NCBI RefSeq assembly: GCF_015221875.1
Contig: NZ_JACYGY010000001.1
Coordinates: 496,001 to 560,000, forward strand
Source: Dyadobacter subterraneus
Lineage (GTDB): Bacteria; Bacteroidota; Bacteroidia; Cytophagales; Spirosomataceae
Reading direction: 5' to 3'
DNA length: 64,000 bases
Made by a program: the position numbers and the translations under genes. The notes below the pieces were generated by a model. The model did not search any database, had not been told where the DNA came from, and saw only the letters and a program-made list of their open reading frames with translations. Below are positions 1-9,258 of this stretch, one piece after another (position 1 is the stretch's first letter; every line of letters begins with the position of its first letter).

Positions 1-1
1 A

Positions 2-1051
2 TTACGATTGGCGTTCATTATTGTCTTAACCGTTTTTTCGGCAAATGTTTTCTGCCAAACGGTTGATGTTAAAAAGGAAAGTTCTAACAGATATCACAAT
101 CCTGTTTTCGAACCGATTCTTGCAGATCCGTCGGTAATCAAAGCAGATGATGGCTGGTTTTATGCTTACGGAACGCAGGATAATTGGGGTGATGGAAATC
201 CGGGACACCTGGTCGCAGTAGTTCGTTCGAAAAATCTGACTAACTGGACTTTTCTAAAAGATGCCTTTTTGACAAAACCTGATTGGAAAGAAAAAGGAGG
301 AATCTGGGCTCCGGAAGTAGTGAAAGTAAATGGTAAGTATCATTTGTATTATGCCTATTCAACCTGGGGAGATCCAAATCCGGGAATTGGTTTGGCCATT
401 GCAGATTCGCCTGCCGGTCCCTTTCAGGATCATGGAAAATTACTTTTAAGCTCCGAGGTTAATGTTCCAAATTCAATCGACCCGTTTTTTATCGAAGATA
501 ATGGCAGCAAGTATCTGTTTTGGGGAAGTTACAGTGACGCGCCGACACAAGGAACTTATGGCGTCAAAATGTCTGATGACGGAAAATCAATTCCTGATCT
601 AAACAAGAAAATTAAAGTAGCGGCCGGAGATTTTGAAGCGGTTATGATTCATAAACGTGGTGAATACTATTACTTTTTTGGATCAAGAGAAAATTGCTGT
701 GACGGTGCCAAAAGCAGATACAATGTACGCGTTGGCAGATCGAAAAATCTTTTTGGTCCTTATCTGGATAAAGAAGGAAAAGATTTGCGGGAACGAGGTT
801 CAGGGACGGTGTTGGTACACAGAACCGAAAATATCGCAGGCCCCGGACATAACTCCCGGTTGATAACAGATTCCAACGGAGTTGATTGGATGTTGTATCA
901 TGCAATCGATGTGAAAAATCCAACGGTATCAAGCGGAGCTAATCGCAGGTTTTTAATGCTTGATAAAGTAACCTGGAAAGATGGTTGGCCGGAAATTTTA
1001 AACGCAGAACCAAGTATGGAAGAGCATGAAGGGCCTTTTTTCAAATTGTAA
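2..1051 (+). CDS. Glycoside hydrolase family 43 (arabinosidase/xylosidase-like), 5' end outside window
   Basis: Secreted five-bladed beta-propeller glycosidase, probably acting on arabinan or xylan side chains. The frame is open to the left edge; the only candidate start inside (TTG at position 8) lies in the signal peptide (hydrophobic stretch ending near NVFCQ), so the true start is probably just outside the window. GH43 signatures are visible: an N-terminal ILADPSVIKADDGWFYAYGT block carrying the general-base Asp, GGIWAPEV, a central NSIDPFFIEDNG with the pKa-modulating Asp, GDFEAVMIH with the likely acid Glu, and a late GPGHNS. About 350 residues is normal for a single-domain GH43. The family is secure; the exact substrate is not. 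A GH5-like gene and a sulfatase follow on the same strand. Confidence 0.88.
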   Translation, partial: LRLAFIIVLTVFSANVFCQTVDVKKESSNRYHNPVFEPILADPSVIKADDGWFYAYGTQDNWGDGNPGHLVAVVRSKNLTNWTFLKDAFLTKPDWKEKGGIWAPEVVKVNGKYHLYYAYSTWGDPNPGIGLAIADSPAGPFQDHGKLLLSSEVNVPNSIDPFFIEDNGSKYLFWGSYSDAPTQGTYGVKMSDDGKSIPDLNKKIKVAAGDFEAVMIHKRGEYYYFFGSRENCCDGAKSRYNVRVGRSKNLFGPYLDKEGKDLRERGSGTVLVHRTENIAGPGHNSRLITDSNGVDWMLYHAIDVKNPTVSSGANRRFLMLDKVTWKDGWPEILNAEPSMEEHEGPFFKL

Positions 1052-1102
1052 GGAATTTCACACAAAGCAAAAAAAGCGGACGCCGGGGTTTAAACACAAA
1101 GT

Positions 1103-1138
1103 ACGCAAAGATTAAACTTGGCGATCTTAGCGTTTTTT
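1103..1138 (+). terminator. Hairpin with T-run after GH43 gene, within a REP-like repeat
   Basis: Arms acgcaaagat (1103-1112) and atcttagcgt (1124-1133) pair over 10 positions with one mismatch and run into TTTTTT. It could end the GH43 transcript. It lies within a longer CGCAAAG/CTTTGCG-rich inverted-repeat region (about 1052-1160). Confidence 0.55.
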
Positions 1139-1199
1139 CTTTCCTGCTTTGCGTGAACCCCCTTTTTAAAACTTAAATTTCAACTCTAAATCTTTATAA

Positions 1200-2363
1200 A
1201 TGAAATTATTAAAAACGACAGTCTGGGCATTACTTATTGGCCTTTCCTTCCAAAGCTGCGCGAAGAAAGCGGAGGAAAAAAAGGAAGAAACCTCAACAGA
1301 ACAAAAATCAGAATCCAGAGAAATCTGGACAAAAGAGCAGGCCAAAGAATGGTATGGCAAAAAAGACTGGATTGTTGGTGCCGACTTTTTACCAAGCACA
1401 GCCATCAATCAGCTTGAAATGTTTCAGGAAGCTTCTTTTGATACTGCAACAATTAATAAAGAATTGGGCTGGGCAGAAGGAATTGGCATGAATACGATGC
1501 GGGTTTATCTTCACGATCTTTTATGGCAGCAGGATTCTACCGGATTTTTGAAAAGACTGGATACTTTCCTTACCATTGCAGATAAACATAAAATCAAACC
1601 AGTTTTCGTGATCTTCGATTCCTGCTGGGATCCTTTTCCAAAATTAGGAACACAACGCGCGCCAAAGCCGGGCGTTCATAATTCAGGATGGGTACAAAGT
1701 CCGGGTTATGACGCTTTGAAAGACAGTACGCAATATCCTCGCCTGGAACGATATGTAAAAGGTGTTGTGAAAAAATTTGCTGACGACGATCGCGTTTTGG
1801 CATGGGATATCTGGAATGAGCCGGATAATACAAATAACAGTTCGTATGGAAAAATTGAACTTCCTAATAAAGTGGATTACGTATTGCCACTTATGAAAAA
1901 AGCTTTTGGCTGGGCAAGATCTGTAAATCCTGAACAACCATTAACTGCTGGCGTTTGGGCAGGCGACTGGACTTCACACGAAACTTTGAAACCAATCGAA
2001 AAGGCAAGCATCGATGAATCGGATGTGGTTACTTTCCATAACTATGAAGACGCGAAGGATTTTGAAAAGCGAATCAAACAATTGCAGCAATATGATCGTC
2101 CAATAATTTGTACTGAATATATGTCGCGCGGGAATGGCAGTTTCTTCGAAACTTCTTTACCAATTGCCAAGAAATATAATGTGGGTGCGATCAACTGGGG
2201 ATTGGTTGATGGTAAATCACAAACCATTTATCCATGGGAAAGCTGGAAAAAAACGTATACCAGTGAACCACCACTTTGGTTTCACGATATTTTCAGAAAA
2301 GATGGAACGCCATATAAAAAAGCAGAAGTCGACCTGATAAAACAACTTACAGCACGTAAGTAA
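1200..2363 (+). CDS. GH5-like (clan GH-A) glycoside hydrolase lipoprotein
   Basis: Surface or periplasmic lipoprotein. The signal peptide ends in a lipobox-like LSFQSC with Cys about residue 20, followed by a charged KKAEEKKEE linker. The rest resembles a clan GH-A (beta/alpha)8 barrel: MNTMRVYLHDLLW near strand 2, WDIWNEPDN with the acid/base Glu (about residue 206), and ICTEYMSR with the likely nucleophile Glu (about residue 305). The C-terminal AINWGLVDGKSQT gives the late strand Trp. About 390 residues is usual for a one-domain GH5-type enzyme. Annotated relatives are called cellulase-family or beta-xylanase; specificity cannot be read here. It lies 148 bp after the GH43 gene with a possible terminator between them. 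Confidence 0.8.
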   Translation: MKLLKTTVWALLIGLSFQSCAKKAEEKKEETSTEQKSESREIWTKEQAKEWYGKKDWIVGADFLPSTAINQLEMFQEASFDTATINKELGWAEGIGMNTMRVYLHDLLWQQDSTGFLKRLDTFLTIADKHKIKPVFVIFDSCWDPFPKLGTQRAPKPGVHNSGWVQSPGYDALKDSTQYPRLERYVKGVVKKFADDDRVLAWDIWNEPDNTNNSSYGKIELPNKVDYVLPLMKKAFGWARSVNPEQPLTAGVWAGDWTSHETLKPIEKASIDESDVVTFHNYEDAKDFEKRIKQLQQYDRPIICTEYMSRGNGSFFETSLPIAKKYNVGAINWGLVDGKSQTIYPWESWKKTYTSEPPLWFHDIFRKDGTPYKKAEVDLIKQLTARK

Positions 2364-2381
2364 GTTTTCCTGAATATTGAG

Positions 2382-2420
2382 ATCCCGTGACGGCTAAAAC
2401 CTGTCACGGGATTTATTTTT
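2382..2420 (+). terminator. Rho-independent terminator after GH5-like gene
   Basis: Perfect 10-bp stem atcccgtgac (2382-2391) / gtcacgggat (2403-2412), 11-nt loop, followed by a T-rich tract. Confidence 0.85.
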
Positions 2421-2491
2421 TAAGTTTATATTTGACATTAAGTTTGAAATAAATCTGAACCCTGTCAATTAGTTAATTAAGCCGCATTTTT

Positions 2492-4072
2492 ATGAAGTTA
2501 ATTACTCAACCAGTTATACCTACAATTCGATTTAAGAATCATTCGGTTAAAGTTTTTACTTTTTTCATAATTATTTCCACGCTGTTTTCGTCAACTATTT
2601 TTGCACAAAAAAAGCAAAAACCCAATGTCATATTTATTTATGCTGACGACCTGGGTTATGGAGATTTGAGTTCATATGGAGCTACCAAAATCAGTACACC
2701 TAATATTGACCGGCTTGCCAAAGAAGGGTTGAAATTTACAAATGCACATACCACTTCTGGAACTTGTACACCTTCACGTTATGCATTAATGACAGGGAAT
2801 TACCCATGGCGAAAAAAAGGAACCGGTGTTTTGCCTGGAAATGCTTCGCTGATAATTCCCATTGACAAAATTACATTGCCGCAGGTTTTTCAAAATGCAG
2901 GTTATAAAACCGGAGCTGTTGGGAAATGGCATTTGGGATTAGGATCACCCGGTAAAGATATCAACTGGAACAAATCGCTTCAAGTTGGCCCGAATGAGGT
3001 TGGCTTTGATTATGCCTATTTTTTTCCGGCGACGTCTGATAGAGTTCCAACTGTTTTTATTGAAAATCATAACATTGTTGGCTACGACAAAGAAGACCCC
3101 ATCGAGGTTAATTATAAAGAAAAAGTTGGGAAAGAGCCTACGGGGAAAGAGAATCCTGAATTATTGAAATTACAATCTTCCCCGGATCACGGGCATAATA
3201 ATACGATTGTGAATGGTATTGGCCGGATTGGTTTTATGAGTGGAGGGAAACAGGCGCGTTGGGCAGATGAAGAAATTGCCCATGTTTTTTTAAGTAAAGC
3301 AGAACAGTTTATCGAGGAGAATCAGAAAAATCCTTTTTTCCTGTATTTTTCACTAAATGATATTCACGTTCCACGAATGCCAAGTACGGAATTCAAGGGA
3401 AAAAGTAAAATGGGATTGCGTGGTGATGTGATCTTACAAATGGATTGGACGGTTGGCGAAATCCTGAAAAAACTTAAAGCACTTGACCTGGAAGAAAATA
3501 CATTGGTTATTTTTTCGAGTGATAACGGTCCGGTACTGGATGATGGTTATGCCGATAAAGCGGTAGAATTGGCAGCCGGACACAAACCTGCCGGCGTTTT
3601 GCGTGGCGGTAAATACAGCGCTTTCGAGGGTGGAAGCCGTGTGCCCTGGCTGGCACGCTGGCCGGAAGTGATCAAACCTGGAACGGTTTCAAATGCATTA
3701 ATTTGCCAGATTGATCTGTTATCATCGTTCGCCAAATTTTTTCAGCAAAAAATTGAAGACACCGATGCGACCGACAGTTTTGTGGTAATGGATGCGCTAA
3801 TTGGAAAAGATAAAATAGGGCGGGAAAGTATTGTGAAGCAAGGTGGCGCACTTTCATTTACAAAAGGAAATTGGAAATATATTGAACCAAATAATAATGA
3901 ACCGTTTAATAAACTTACCGGTACTGAGCTGGGAAATGACTCCAAACCACAGTTGTATGATTTGAGTAAAGATCTTGGCGAGAAAACCAATCTGGCAGGT
4001 CAATATCCGAATAAGGTTAAACTGATGGCCGAGGAACTTGCAAAGATCAAAGAAGCCGGAGGTAGTCGTTGA
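2492..4072 (+). CDS. Sulfatase (arylsulfatase family), secreted
   Basis: Hydrolyses sulfate esters, probably on glycans, outside the cytoplasm. A signal peptide follows a basic N-terminus and ends near TIFAQ (about residue 38). The alkaline-phosphatase-superfamily core starts at PNVIFIYADDLGYGD with the metal-binding Asp pair. TSGTCTPSRYALMTG contains the C-x-P-S-R motif whose Cys must become formylglycine. GKWHLGLG and SSDNGPVLDD supply further active-site and metal residues. 526 residues is normal. No sulfatase-maturase (anSME) lies in the window, so maturation depends on a gene elsewhere. The ATG at 2492 gives the complete signal peptide. Confidence 0.92.
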   Translation: MKLITQPVIPTIRFKNHSVKVFTFFIIISTLFSSTIFAQKKQKPNVIFIYADDLGYGDLSSYGATKISTPNIDRLAKEGLKFTNAHTTSGTCTPSRYALMTGNYPWRKKGTGVLPGNASLIIPIDKITLPQVFQNAGYKTGAVGKWHLGLGSPGKDINWNKSLQVGPNEVGFDYAYFFPATSDRVPTVFIENHNIVGYDKEDPIEVNYKEKVGKEPTGKENPELLKLQSSPDHGHNNTIVNGIGRIGFMSGGKQARWADEEIAHVFLSKAEQFIEENQKNPFFLYFSLNDIHVPRMPSTEFKGKSKMGLRGDVILQMDWTVGEILKKLKALDLEENTLVIFSSDNGPVLDDGYADKAVELAAGHKPAGVLRGGKYSAFEGGSRVPWLARWPEVIKPGTVSNALICQIDLLSSFAKFFQQKIEDTDATDSFVVMDALIGKDKIGRESIVKQGGALSFTKGNWKYIEPNNNEPFNKLTGTELGNDSKPQLYDLSKDLGEKTNLAGQYPNKVKLMAEELAKIKEAGGSR

Positions 4073-4195
4073 ACATATTTTAAAAACTGGTTCTTCCATT
4101 TTAATAACCTGTCTGTCATGAAAAATAATCCATGTATCGTGTAGAGTTTGATTCTGTTTTGATTCCTGTTAATCTTGCTGTTTAAACTGACAAAA

Positions 4196-5257
4196 ATGAT
4201 AACAGGAAAATCAAAAAAAGTAGTAACGATTTTCGTCCACGTACTTGCCTGGGCGTTGTTTGGTTTTACTTTGATATTTTATCATCCATTGACATGGAAC
4301 GTAAAGTTGCCAGGTGTTTTTTGGGCCAAACAAACGGCTCATTTGTGTATTCTGGTGATTTTATTTTATGTCAATTCATATTATTTCGTACCTAAATATT
4401 TGCTTAAAAATAATCCGGCTCCCTATACTTTCTGGATTATAATTGCCACGCCAGTAGCACTTTATCTGCTCTACAATATTGAAAACTGGCTTCATGTTTC
4501 TGAGGCCATGAGTCATGTCATGAGACGACCCGGCCCACCTGGCAGAAGAGGAATTTTGGATGGTTTTGCACTCATGACCGTACTTTTGGTATTGGGAATC
4601 AGTACCAGTCTGGCCGTAATTCAACGCTGGCAGCGTGATGCACTGCTTCGGGAAGATCTGGAAAAACAGCAAATACGCTCGGAGCTTTCATTTCTGAAAG
4701 CACAGATAAATCCGCATTTTTTCTTTAATACCCTGAATAATATTTATGCATTGTCATTTACCGACGTTACCATGTCCCGTGATGCTTTGCTAAAATTGTC
4801 GAGAATGATGCGTTATCTGTTGTATGAAACACAGAGCGACAAAGCGGTTTTAAATAATGAGATTTCATTTTTGAAAGATTATATCGAGCTGATGAAACTG
4901 AGGCTGCATGGAAGTACGGAAGTGATTTTTCATGAACCCAAGCTGCTGAAAGATTATTCGATTGCACCCATGATGCTGTTGCCTTTTATCGAAAACGCAT
5001 TCAAACATGGAATCAGCGCATTTCAGCAAACTTCTATTTTAATAGAAATTGAAGTGGAAAATGATATATTACAACTTCGGGTTCAAAATAACGTCTTTCA
5101 CGAAAAGAATGCATTGGCTATGGATAGTGGTGGAATTGGTCTGACTAATACAAAAAGAAGACTGGATTTGCTATATTCAGGGAAGCATAAGCTTACCATT
5201 GAGGATAACAAGGCCGAAAATAATTTCTTTATCGAGTTGCAAATTGATATGTCATGA
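4196..5257 (+). CDS. LytS/YehU-type sensor histidine kinase
   Basis: Inner-membrane sensor kinase. Four hydrophobic segments fill about the first 155 residues, with a short acidic/basic linker before the kinase part. The His_kinase domain (PF06580 type) has FLKAQINPHFFFNTLNNIYA with the phospho-accepting His. The ATPase domain shows the N box LLPFIENAFKHG and the glycine box GGIGLTNTKRR. The ATG at 4196 is preferred over an upstream TTG at 4175. The stop codon overlaps the start of the downstream response regulator (ATGA at 5254-5257), which implies translational coupling. The signal sensed is unknown. There is no extracellular domain of note, only short loops. Confidence 0.93.
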   Translation: MITGKSKKVVTIFVHVLAWALFGFTLIFYHPLTWNVKLPGVFWAKQTAHLCILVILFYVNSYYFVPKYLLKNNPAPYTFWIIIATPVALYLLYNIENWLHVSEAMSHVMRRPGPPGRRGILDGFALMTVLLVLGISTSLAVIQRWQRDALLREDLEKQQIRSELSFLKAQINPHFFFNTLNNIYALSFTDVTMSRDALLKLSRMMRYLLYETQSDKAVLNNEISFLKDYIELMKLRLHGSTEVIFHEPKLLKDYSIAPMMLLPFIENAFKHGISAFQQTSILIEIEVENDILQLRVQNNVFHEKNALAMDSGGIGLTNTKRRLDLLYSGKHKLTIEDNKAENNFFIELQIDMS

Positions 5258-5979
5258 AAATAAATTGTATAGCCGTCGATGATGAGCCGTTGGCACTTGG
5301 CCTGATCAGCGCTTTTATTAAGCAAACAGCGTTTCTGGATTTAAAGGGACAATACTCAAATGCTGTTCAGGCACTTAATGCCATTCACTCAGAAGACATT
5401 CAGCTTGTGTTTCTGGATATTCAAATGCCGGAATTAAATGGCATGGAACTGGCCAGAGTATTAAGTCAGACGATTTCTGCGCCGAAAGTCATCTTCACTA
5501 CCGCATACAATCAATTTGCTATTGAAGGGTATAAAGTAGACGCACTGGATTACCTGCTGAAACCATTCGGCTACGAGGAATTTTTGCGCGCTGCCAATAA
5601 AGCAAAGAATCATTTTGAAGGATTGGTGCAAAATCAGGCACTGCCGGAAAGTCAGGATGATAAATATTTATTTGTTAAAGCAGATTATAAATTAGTCAGG
5701 ATAGATTTTGACAATATTTTGTATATTGAATCGCTGAAAGATTATATCAAAATCCATTTAGTTAATTCAACCCATCCGGTCGTTTCATTAAGTAGTTTGA
5801 AAGCTATCGAAGAAAAACTTCCGGCTTCCAGATTTATGAGAATTCACCGGTCATTTGTAGTAGCAATTGATAAGGTTGATTCAATTACGAAAAGTACTGT
5901 CCAGTTGGGTTCTACAAATATTTCGGTAGGGGATCAGTACAAGGATGCTTTTAAGGAATTATTACTGCGTTGGGGTTGA
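5254..5979 (+). CDS. LytTR-family response regulator
   Basis: Cytoplasmic DNA-binding response regulator paired with the overlapping LytS-type kinase. The N-terminal receiver has acidic VDDEP, the phospho-acceptor Asp in LVFLDIQMPELNG (about residue 51), a Thr in IFTTAYNQFAIEGY and Lys in LKPF. After a linker, residues about 140-241 form a LytTR domain (FVKADYKLVRIDFDNILYIE, then RIHRSFVVAIDKVDS). 241 residues is the usual size. Its regulon cannot be told from the window; the neighbours are glycan enzymes upstream and secreted proteins downstream. Confidence 0.95.
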   Translation: MKINCIAVDDEPLALGLISAFIKQTAFLDLKGQYSNAVQALNAIHSEDIQLVFLDIQMPELNGMELARVLSQTISAPKVIFTTAYNQFAIEGYKVDALDYLLKPFGYEEFLRAANKAKNHFEGLVQNQALPESQDDKYLFVKADYKLVRIDFDNILYIESLKDYIKIHLVNSTHPVVSLSSLKAIEEKLPASRFMRIHRSFVVAIDKVDSITKSTVQLGSTNISVGDQYKDAFKELLLRWG

Positions 5980-6243
5980 CTATTTAATTTTAGCAGGAGT
6001 TGCATTTGATGCGCAGTAGTAATATTTTATCTTTTCTGATATTATTTTAACCACTGATAGATAGCAAGATAAGCCCAGTAATGTTTAATAACTTTTTTTA
6101 ATATTGGTAAAAAATGGGCAAACGGACCGTTAAAAAAATTATTTTTTATTTTTTTGAAAAATAATTTGCAATGTAGTAAAGATTCTATATTATTGCAGTG
6201 AACTAGAAATAGTTCTACAAAATATTTGGTCTTTTACACGCCT

Positions 6244-7701
6244 ATGGAAAGATTGTTTTACCCACTAATTTTTATTTTTCTATGCTTGCTAAGTGGAGTT
6301 GGTTATTGCCAGCCAAGTGACGCTGTGTATGCAAGTTCGCAAACAAATGATAATCCACACGGTGGGATATCAAGTGCCAATGTAGATAATCCTCAAAACG
6401 CAATTACGAATACAATATCGAATACATCCGATGCGAGTTTTAAAAAACCTAACACAAAATTTACAACGCTAAAAGCGACTGCATCAAGCATTGCTACGGG
6501 TAACGCAGCTGCCTGGATACAGTTAGCTTTTGTATCGACGCCGACTGACGTAGCAGTTCCAGCTAACACAACGGTTTATATTAAAGCAACAACGGCTGCC
6601 GCAGGACTATTGGGCCTGGTAGGGGGGGGCGGGTTAACTTTTACCGCCTATTCTTCCAATACTGGAAATAATAATCCTGTTACACTTGCCGCTACTCCCA
6701 AAGTATATTATACCGCTGACGGGAATATTTATTTCGCTGTTAAACCAACGGCAAACTTTAAATCCATTAGAATTACTTTAACAGCTGGAGCTGTTCTGGG
6801 TGATGGATCAGTTGACATTTTTTATGCATTTTATGGACCAAATCAAGCTAATGATTCCAATCCATTTCCATCTAATATAGCAGATTGTGGATTACCAAAC
6901 GTGACATCAACAGCTTTTTCAGGAATTACAATTGGCTCTGTGTCAATCGCTAATCCTGGGAATTCAATAGATACAGACGTTAACACGGCATCTGCTTATA
7001 ATACTGCCGGAGCAAGCGTTGCCGGACATATCATTCAAACATTTCATTTTAATGGAAATTCTAATTCAGGGGATGCTGTCAGAGTTATTTTTTCAAAAGG
7101 TTCTAATTTAGTCAATGTTGATGTTGGGAAGGCTGTAACCATTCAAGGATATAATGGTGGTACTGCTGTTGGTAAATCCAAACTATTAAATTCATTACTT
7201 GACGTTGATCTTTTAGGGCTTTTGACATCCAGCAGTACAGCAGTTACTTCCTATTTTGCACCAAAGGACGACAACAATGCACCTGTAATATTTGACCGGG
7301 TAACATTAGATTTTGATCTGGGGCTTTTGGGTATATCTTTGAATGGTAATGGTTTAAATGTATTTGATGTACGCCGTGTTCCCGACGTACCTAGCGCCTC
7401 TGATGTCACTGCTTGTACGAACGTCGGTACGATTAATTTAGCTGCAACAACTGCTCAAACAACAATAACAGGCATTGGAAACTTTACATATACCTGGTAC
7501 AATGCTGTTCGCCAGGGAACTCTTTTGAGCACATTGGTTGGTCAGCTTCCTTACGTAGTTACGGGGCTTACGACGGTCGGTAAAAAAGATTATTACGTGG
7601 ATATCACAAAATCCGGCTGCACTGTTCCATCGGGAAGAACAAAGGTGACGGTTAATACAGTCAACCCGCCGGTAACGCCGCCAGTGGCGCTAGTGCCTTA
7701 G
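6244..7701 (+). CDS. Secreted Ig-like surface protein, function unknown
   Basis: Secreted protein of 485 residues. The ATG at 6244 is chosen because it starts a clean signal peptide (MERLFYPL...GVGYCQ); a TTG lies at 6226. The mature part is Thr/Ser/Ala/Asn-rich and predicted beta-stranded, with a central repeat-like region and a C-terminal segment (about residues 390-475) with YTWYNA and YYVDITKSGCT resembling Ig-like domains of large Bacteroidota adhesins. It ends in a Pro/Val-rich tail and stops without a T9SS sorting domain, so it may be truncated or secreted another way. The downstream 800 bp looks decayed, which fits loss of a C-terminus. I do not recognise a specific function. Confidence 0.7.
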   Translation: MERLFYPLIFIFLCLLSGVGYCQPSDAVYASSQTNDNPHGGISSANVDNPQNAITNTISNTSDASFKKPNTKFTTLKATASSIATGNAAAWIQLAFVSTPTDVAVPANTTVYIKATTAAAGLLGLVGGGGLTFTAYSSNTGNNNPVTLAATPKVYYTADGNIYFAVKPTANFKSIRITLTAGAVLGDGSVDIFYAFYGPNQANDSNPFPSNIADCGLPNVTSTAFSGITIGSVSIANPGNSIDTDVNTASAYNTAGASVAGHIIQTFHFNGNSNSGDAVRVIFSKGSNLVNVDVGKAVTIQGYNGGTAVGKSKLLNSLLDVDLLGLLTSSSTAVTSYFAPKDDNNAPVIFDRVTLDFDLGLLGISLNGNGLNVFDVRRVPDVPSASDVTACTNVGTINLAATTAQTTITGIGNFTYTWYNAVRQGTLLSTLVGQLPYVVTGLTTVGKKDYYVDITKSGCTVPSGRTKVTVNTVNPPVTPPVALVP

Positions 7702-8501
7702 AATGAACAATTTATTAAAATATTAAGCTAAATATTTCTCACTTTTAATTTATTACTCGTTATGAAAAGACAATTACTCTTCAACATTAAGGCTCCCACC
7801 TTCAAGGTTCGTTTTTCGTCGGAGCGAAATAATTCTCAAAAATTTTATTAAGTCAAGTCGGATTATAATTGATTTATTAAATCATTAATGGGCAAATTAT
7901 GCCTTGTCTGATCCGGTATTGATTAAAATAATCTTGCAAATTTTTCACACAGTGAAAAGTGAGATGATATTTTATGCCCAAATTTCATATGCGTATACAT
8001 AATACCGTTAAATCGTTGAGTTTGTAATAATCTTTTGTGATTATCAATTACGATATAATAATTTTTACGCAACGTTATTAAAAAGTATAAACACGTAAAT
8101 TTTCCCTACTCAGTTAAATGTTAAAACTTATGAAAAAGATGCCCTCTCCGCGGGGACAGCCTCTTTCCGGCATGCCAATTGGTTTCAGTCAAAAACTGAC
8201 GCGAAGTCATTTACTGTATCAGCGACAAAGGCATTTGTGAAAACCTACTACAACACACCACTGTACCGAACCGATTTGGTGAAATAAACTGGTAATATTT
8301 CTCACTCAACCTATGAATCTTTATTGAAAAGATGCTGACTCCTCTATGTCAAAACTTTTAAGAAATGTGTTTGACAACTCCTTTATTCTATGAGAAAAAA
8401 GGAATGCTACTAAAAAGTTAAAAAGGATGTAGTTAAATGACAGACGTCCAAAGAATCCATCAAAAATAATTACGTAAATCTTCCCTATTTAAATTAATGT
8501 T
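7702..8501. other. 800-bp non-coding stretch with ORF fragments
   Basis: No intact gene. It holds a 29-codon ORF starting MKRQLLFNIK (7762-7851, + strand) that ends abruptly and may be the 5' stub of a lost gene. It also holds the pseudogene fragment at 8093-8287 (listed separately). The remainder (about 7852-8090 and 8290-8470) is AT-rich and has stops in all frames. Confidence 0.6.
8093..8287 (+). pseudogene. Decayed duplicate of the neighbouring secreted-protein gene start fused to an Ig-like fragment
   Basis: The leader at 8093-8141 (acgtaaat, ttcccta, then ttatgaaaaagat) closely matches the leader and start at 8472-8519 of the intact secreted gene at 8502. After ATGAAAAAG the start frame soon diverges. 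A different frame (8129-8284) reads through coding-like sequence (ALSAGTASF, NWFQSKTDAKSF, VKTYYNTPLYRTDLVK) to a TAA at 8285. This fits a duplicated gene that suffered an internal deletion and frameshift, leaving its first codons joined to its last domain. The leader match is seen directly; the history is inference. Confidence 0.5.
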
Positions 8502-9191
8502 ATGAAAAAGATCATTACTTCTCTTTGCCTGAGCTTTATGTTCATCTTTGCCGCTTTCTCTGAGTCAAAAGCCAACACTTATTATGTTTTGGATGGACAG
8601 GAGTTTAATCTTTTGCCACAGATAGGAACGTCTGTTTTTACACAAATTTTATGGACCGTTGACGGGGTTGCCTTAGCACCAATTACAGATAACATTGGTA
8701 AGTTTACTCAAACATTCCATTTAGGAACCGGAGCTGCGGAAAAACTTTTACCTGTTGAGCACATTATCAAACTTGGCGTTTTATCTGATGCACTTGGTTG
8801 CGTTTCTGATGTATTAACACATACCGTTGTTGTTCTTCCCAAAGTTACATTGAGTATTTCTACACCGGCAGAAACATTTTGCGAAGGTTTGGTAACAGGT
8901 ACTCTAACGGTAAGCGCAGATGTAGATCTTAATCTGCTTAAAACGAAATACAATGTTACATTGACACCATTTGGATGGACTGGTGGTTCTACTGGAAACA
9001 CTCTTGCTATTACTCAGGCAGGTACTTACACAGTTGGTGCTGATTATTTCGTACTTCCTTCCGGTAGTCAAATTGCTGGTGCTTTAATTCCAACAGCAAC
9101 AAAGATAATTGGTGCGGGTGCAGTGGCAAGTGCAACGAAAGTTATCAAAACTGTTGCTAAGCCAATCACACCAGATCTTACATTTAATTAA
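8502..9191 (+). CDS. Secreted protein, PKD/Ig-like, function unknown
   Basis: 229 residues with a clear signal peptide (MKKIITSLCLSFMFIF, cleavage near SKANT). The mature part starts YYVLDGQEFNLLP and contains WTVDGVA and GWTGGSTGNTLAITQAGTYTV, the style of short Ig/PKD modules in T9SS-exported adhesins. There are two Cys (DALGCVSD and ETFCEG) that could form a disulfide. It lacks its own T9SS C-terminal domain. The next gene, 67 bp downstream, begins with a signal peptide and ends with such a domain, so the two are probably co-transcribed surface proteins. Confidence 0.7.
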   Translation: MKKIITSLCLSFMFIFAAFSESKANTYYVLDGQEFNLLPQIGTSVFTQILWTVDGVALAPITDNIGKFTQTFHLGTGAAEKLLPVEHIIKLGVLSDALGCVSDVLTHTVVVLPKVTLSISTPAETFCEGLVTGTLTVSADVDLNLLKTKYNVTLTPFGWTGGSTGNTLAITQAGTYTVGADYFVLPSGSQIAGALIPTATKIIGAGAVASATKVIKTVAKPITPDLTFN

Positions 9192-9258
9192 GAATCTACT
9201 ATTCTTACTCACTTATTCTGCATTGAAAATTCAATTAGAATATTTCTTAAAACAATCC

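Noticed and set aside
6136..6167. AT-only 11-bp hairpin before the secreted-protein gene
   Set aside because: Likely a chance product of A/T runs; 150 nt from the upstream stop and no GC stem.
9109..9258. Upstream 50-codon extension of the T9SS protein gene
   Set aside because: It overlaps the preceding gene in another frame, and the signal peptide begins at the ATG at 9259.
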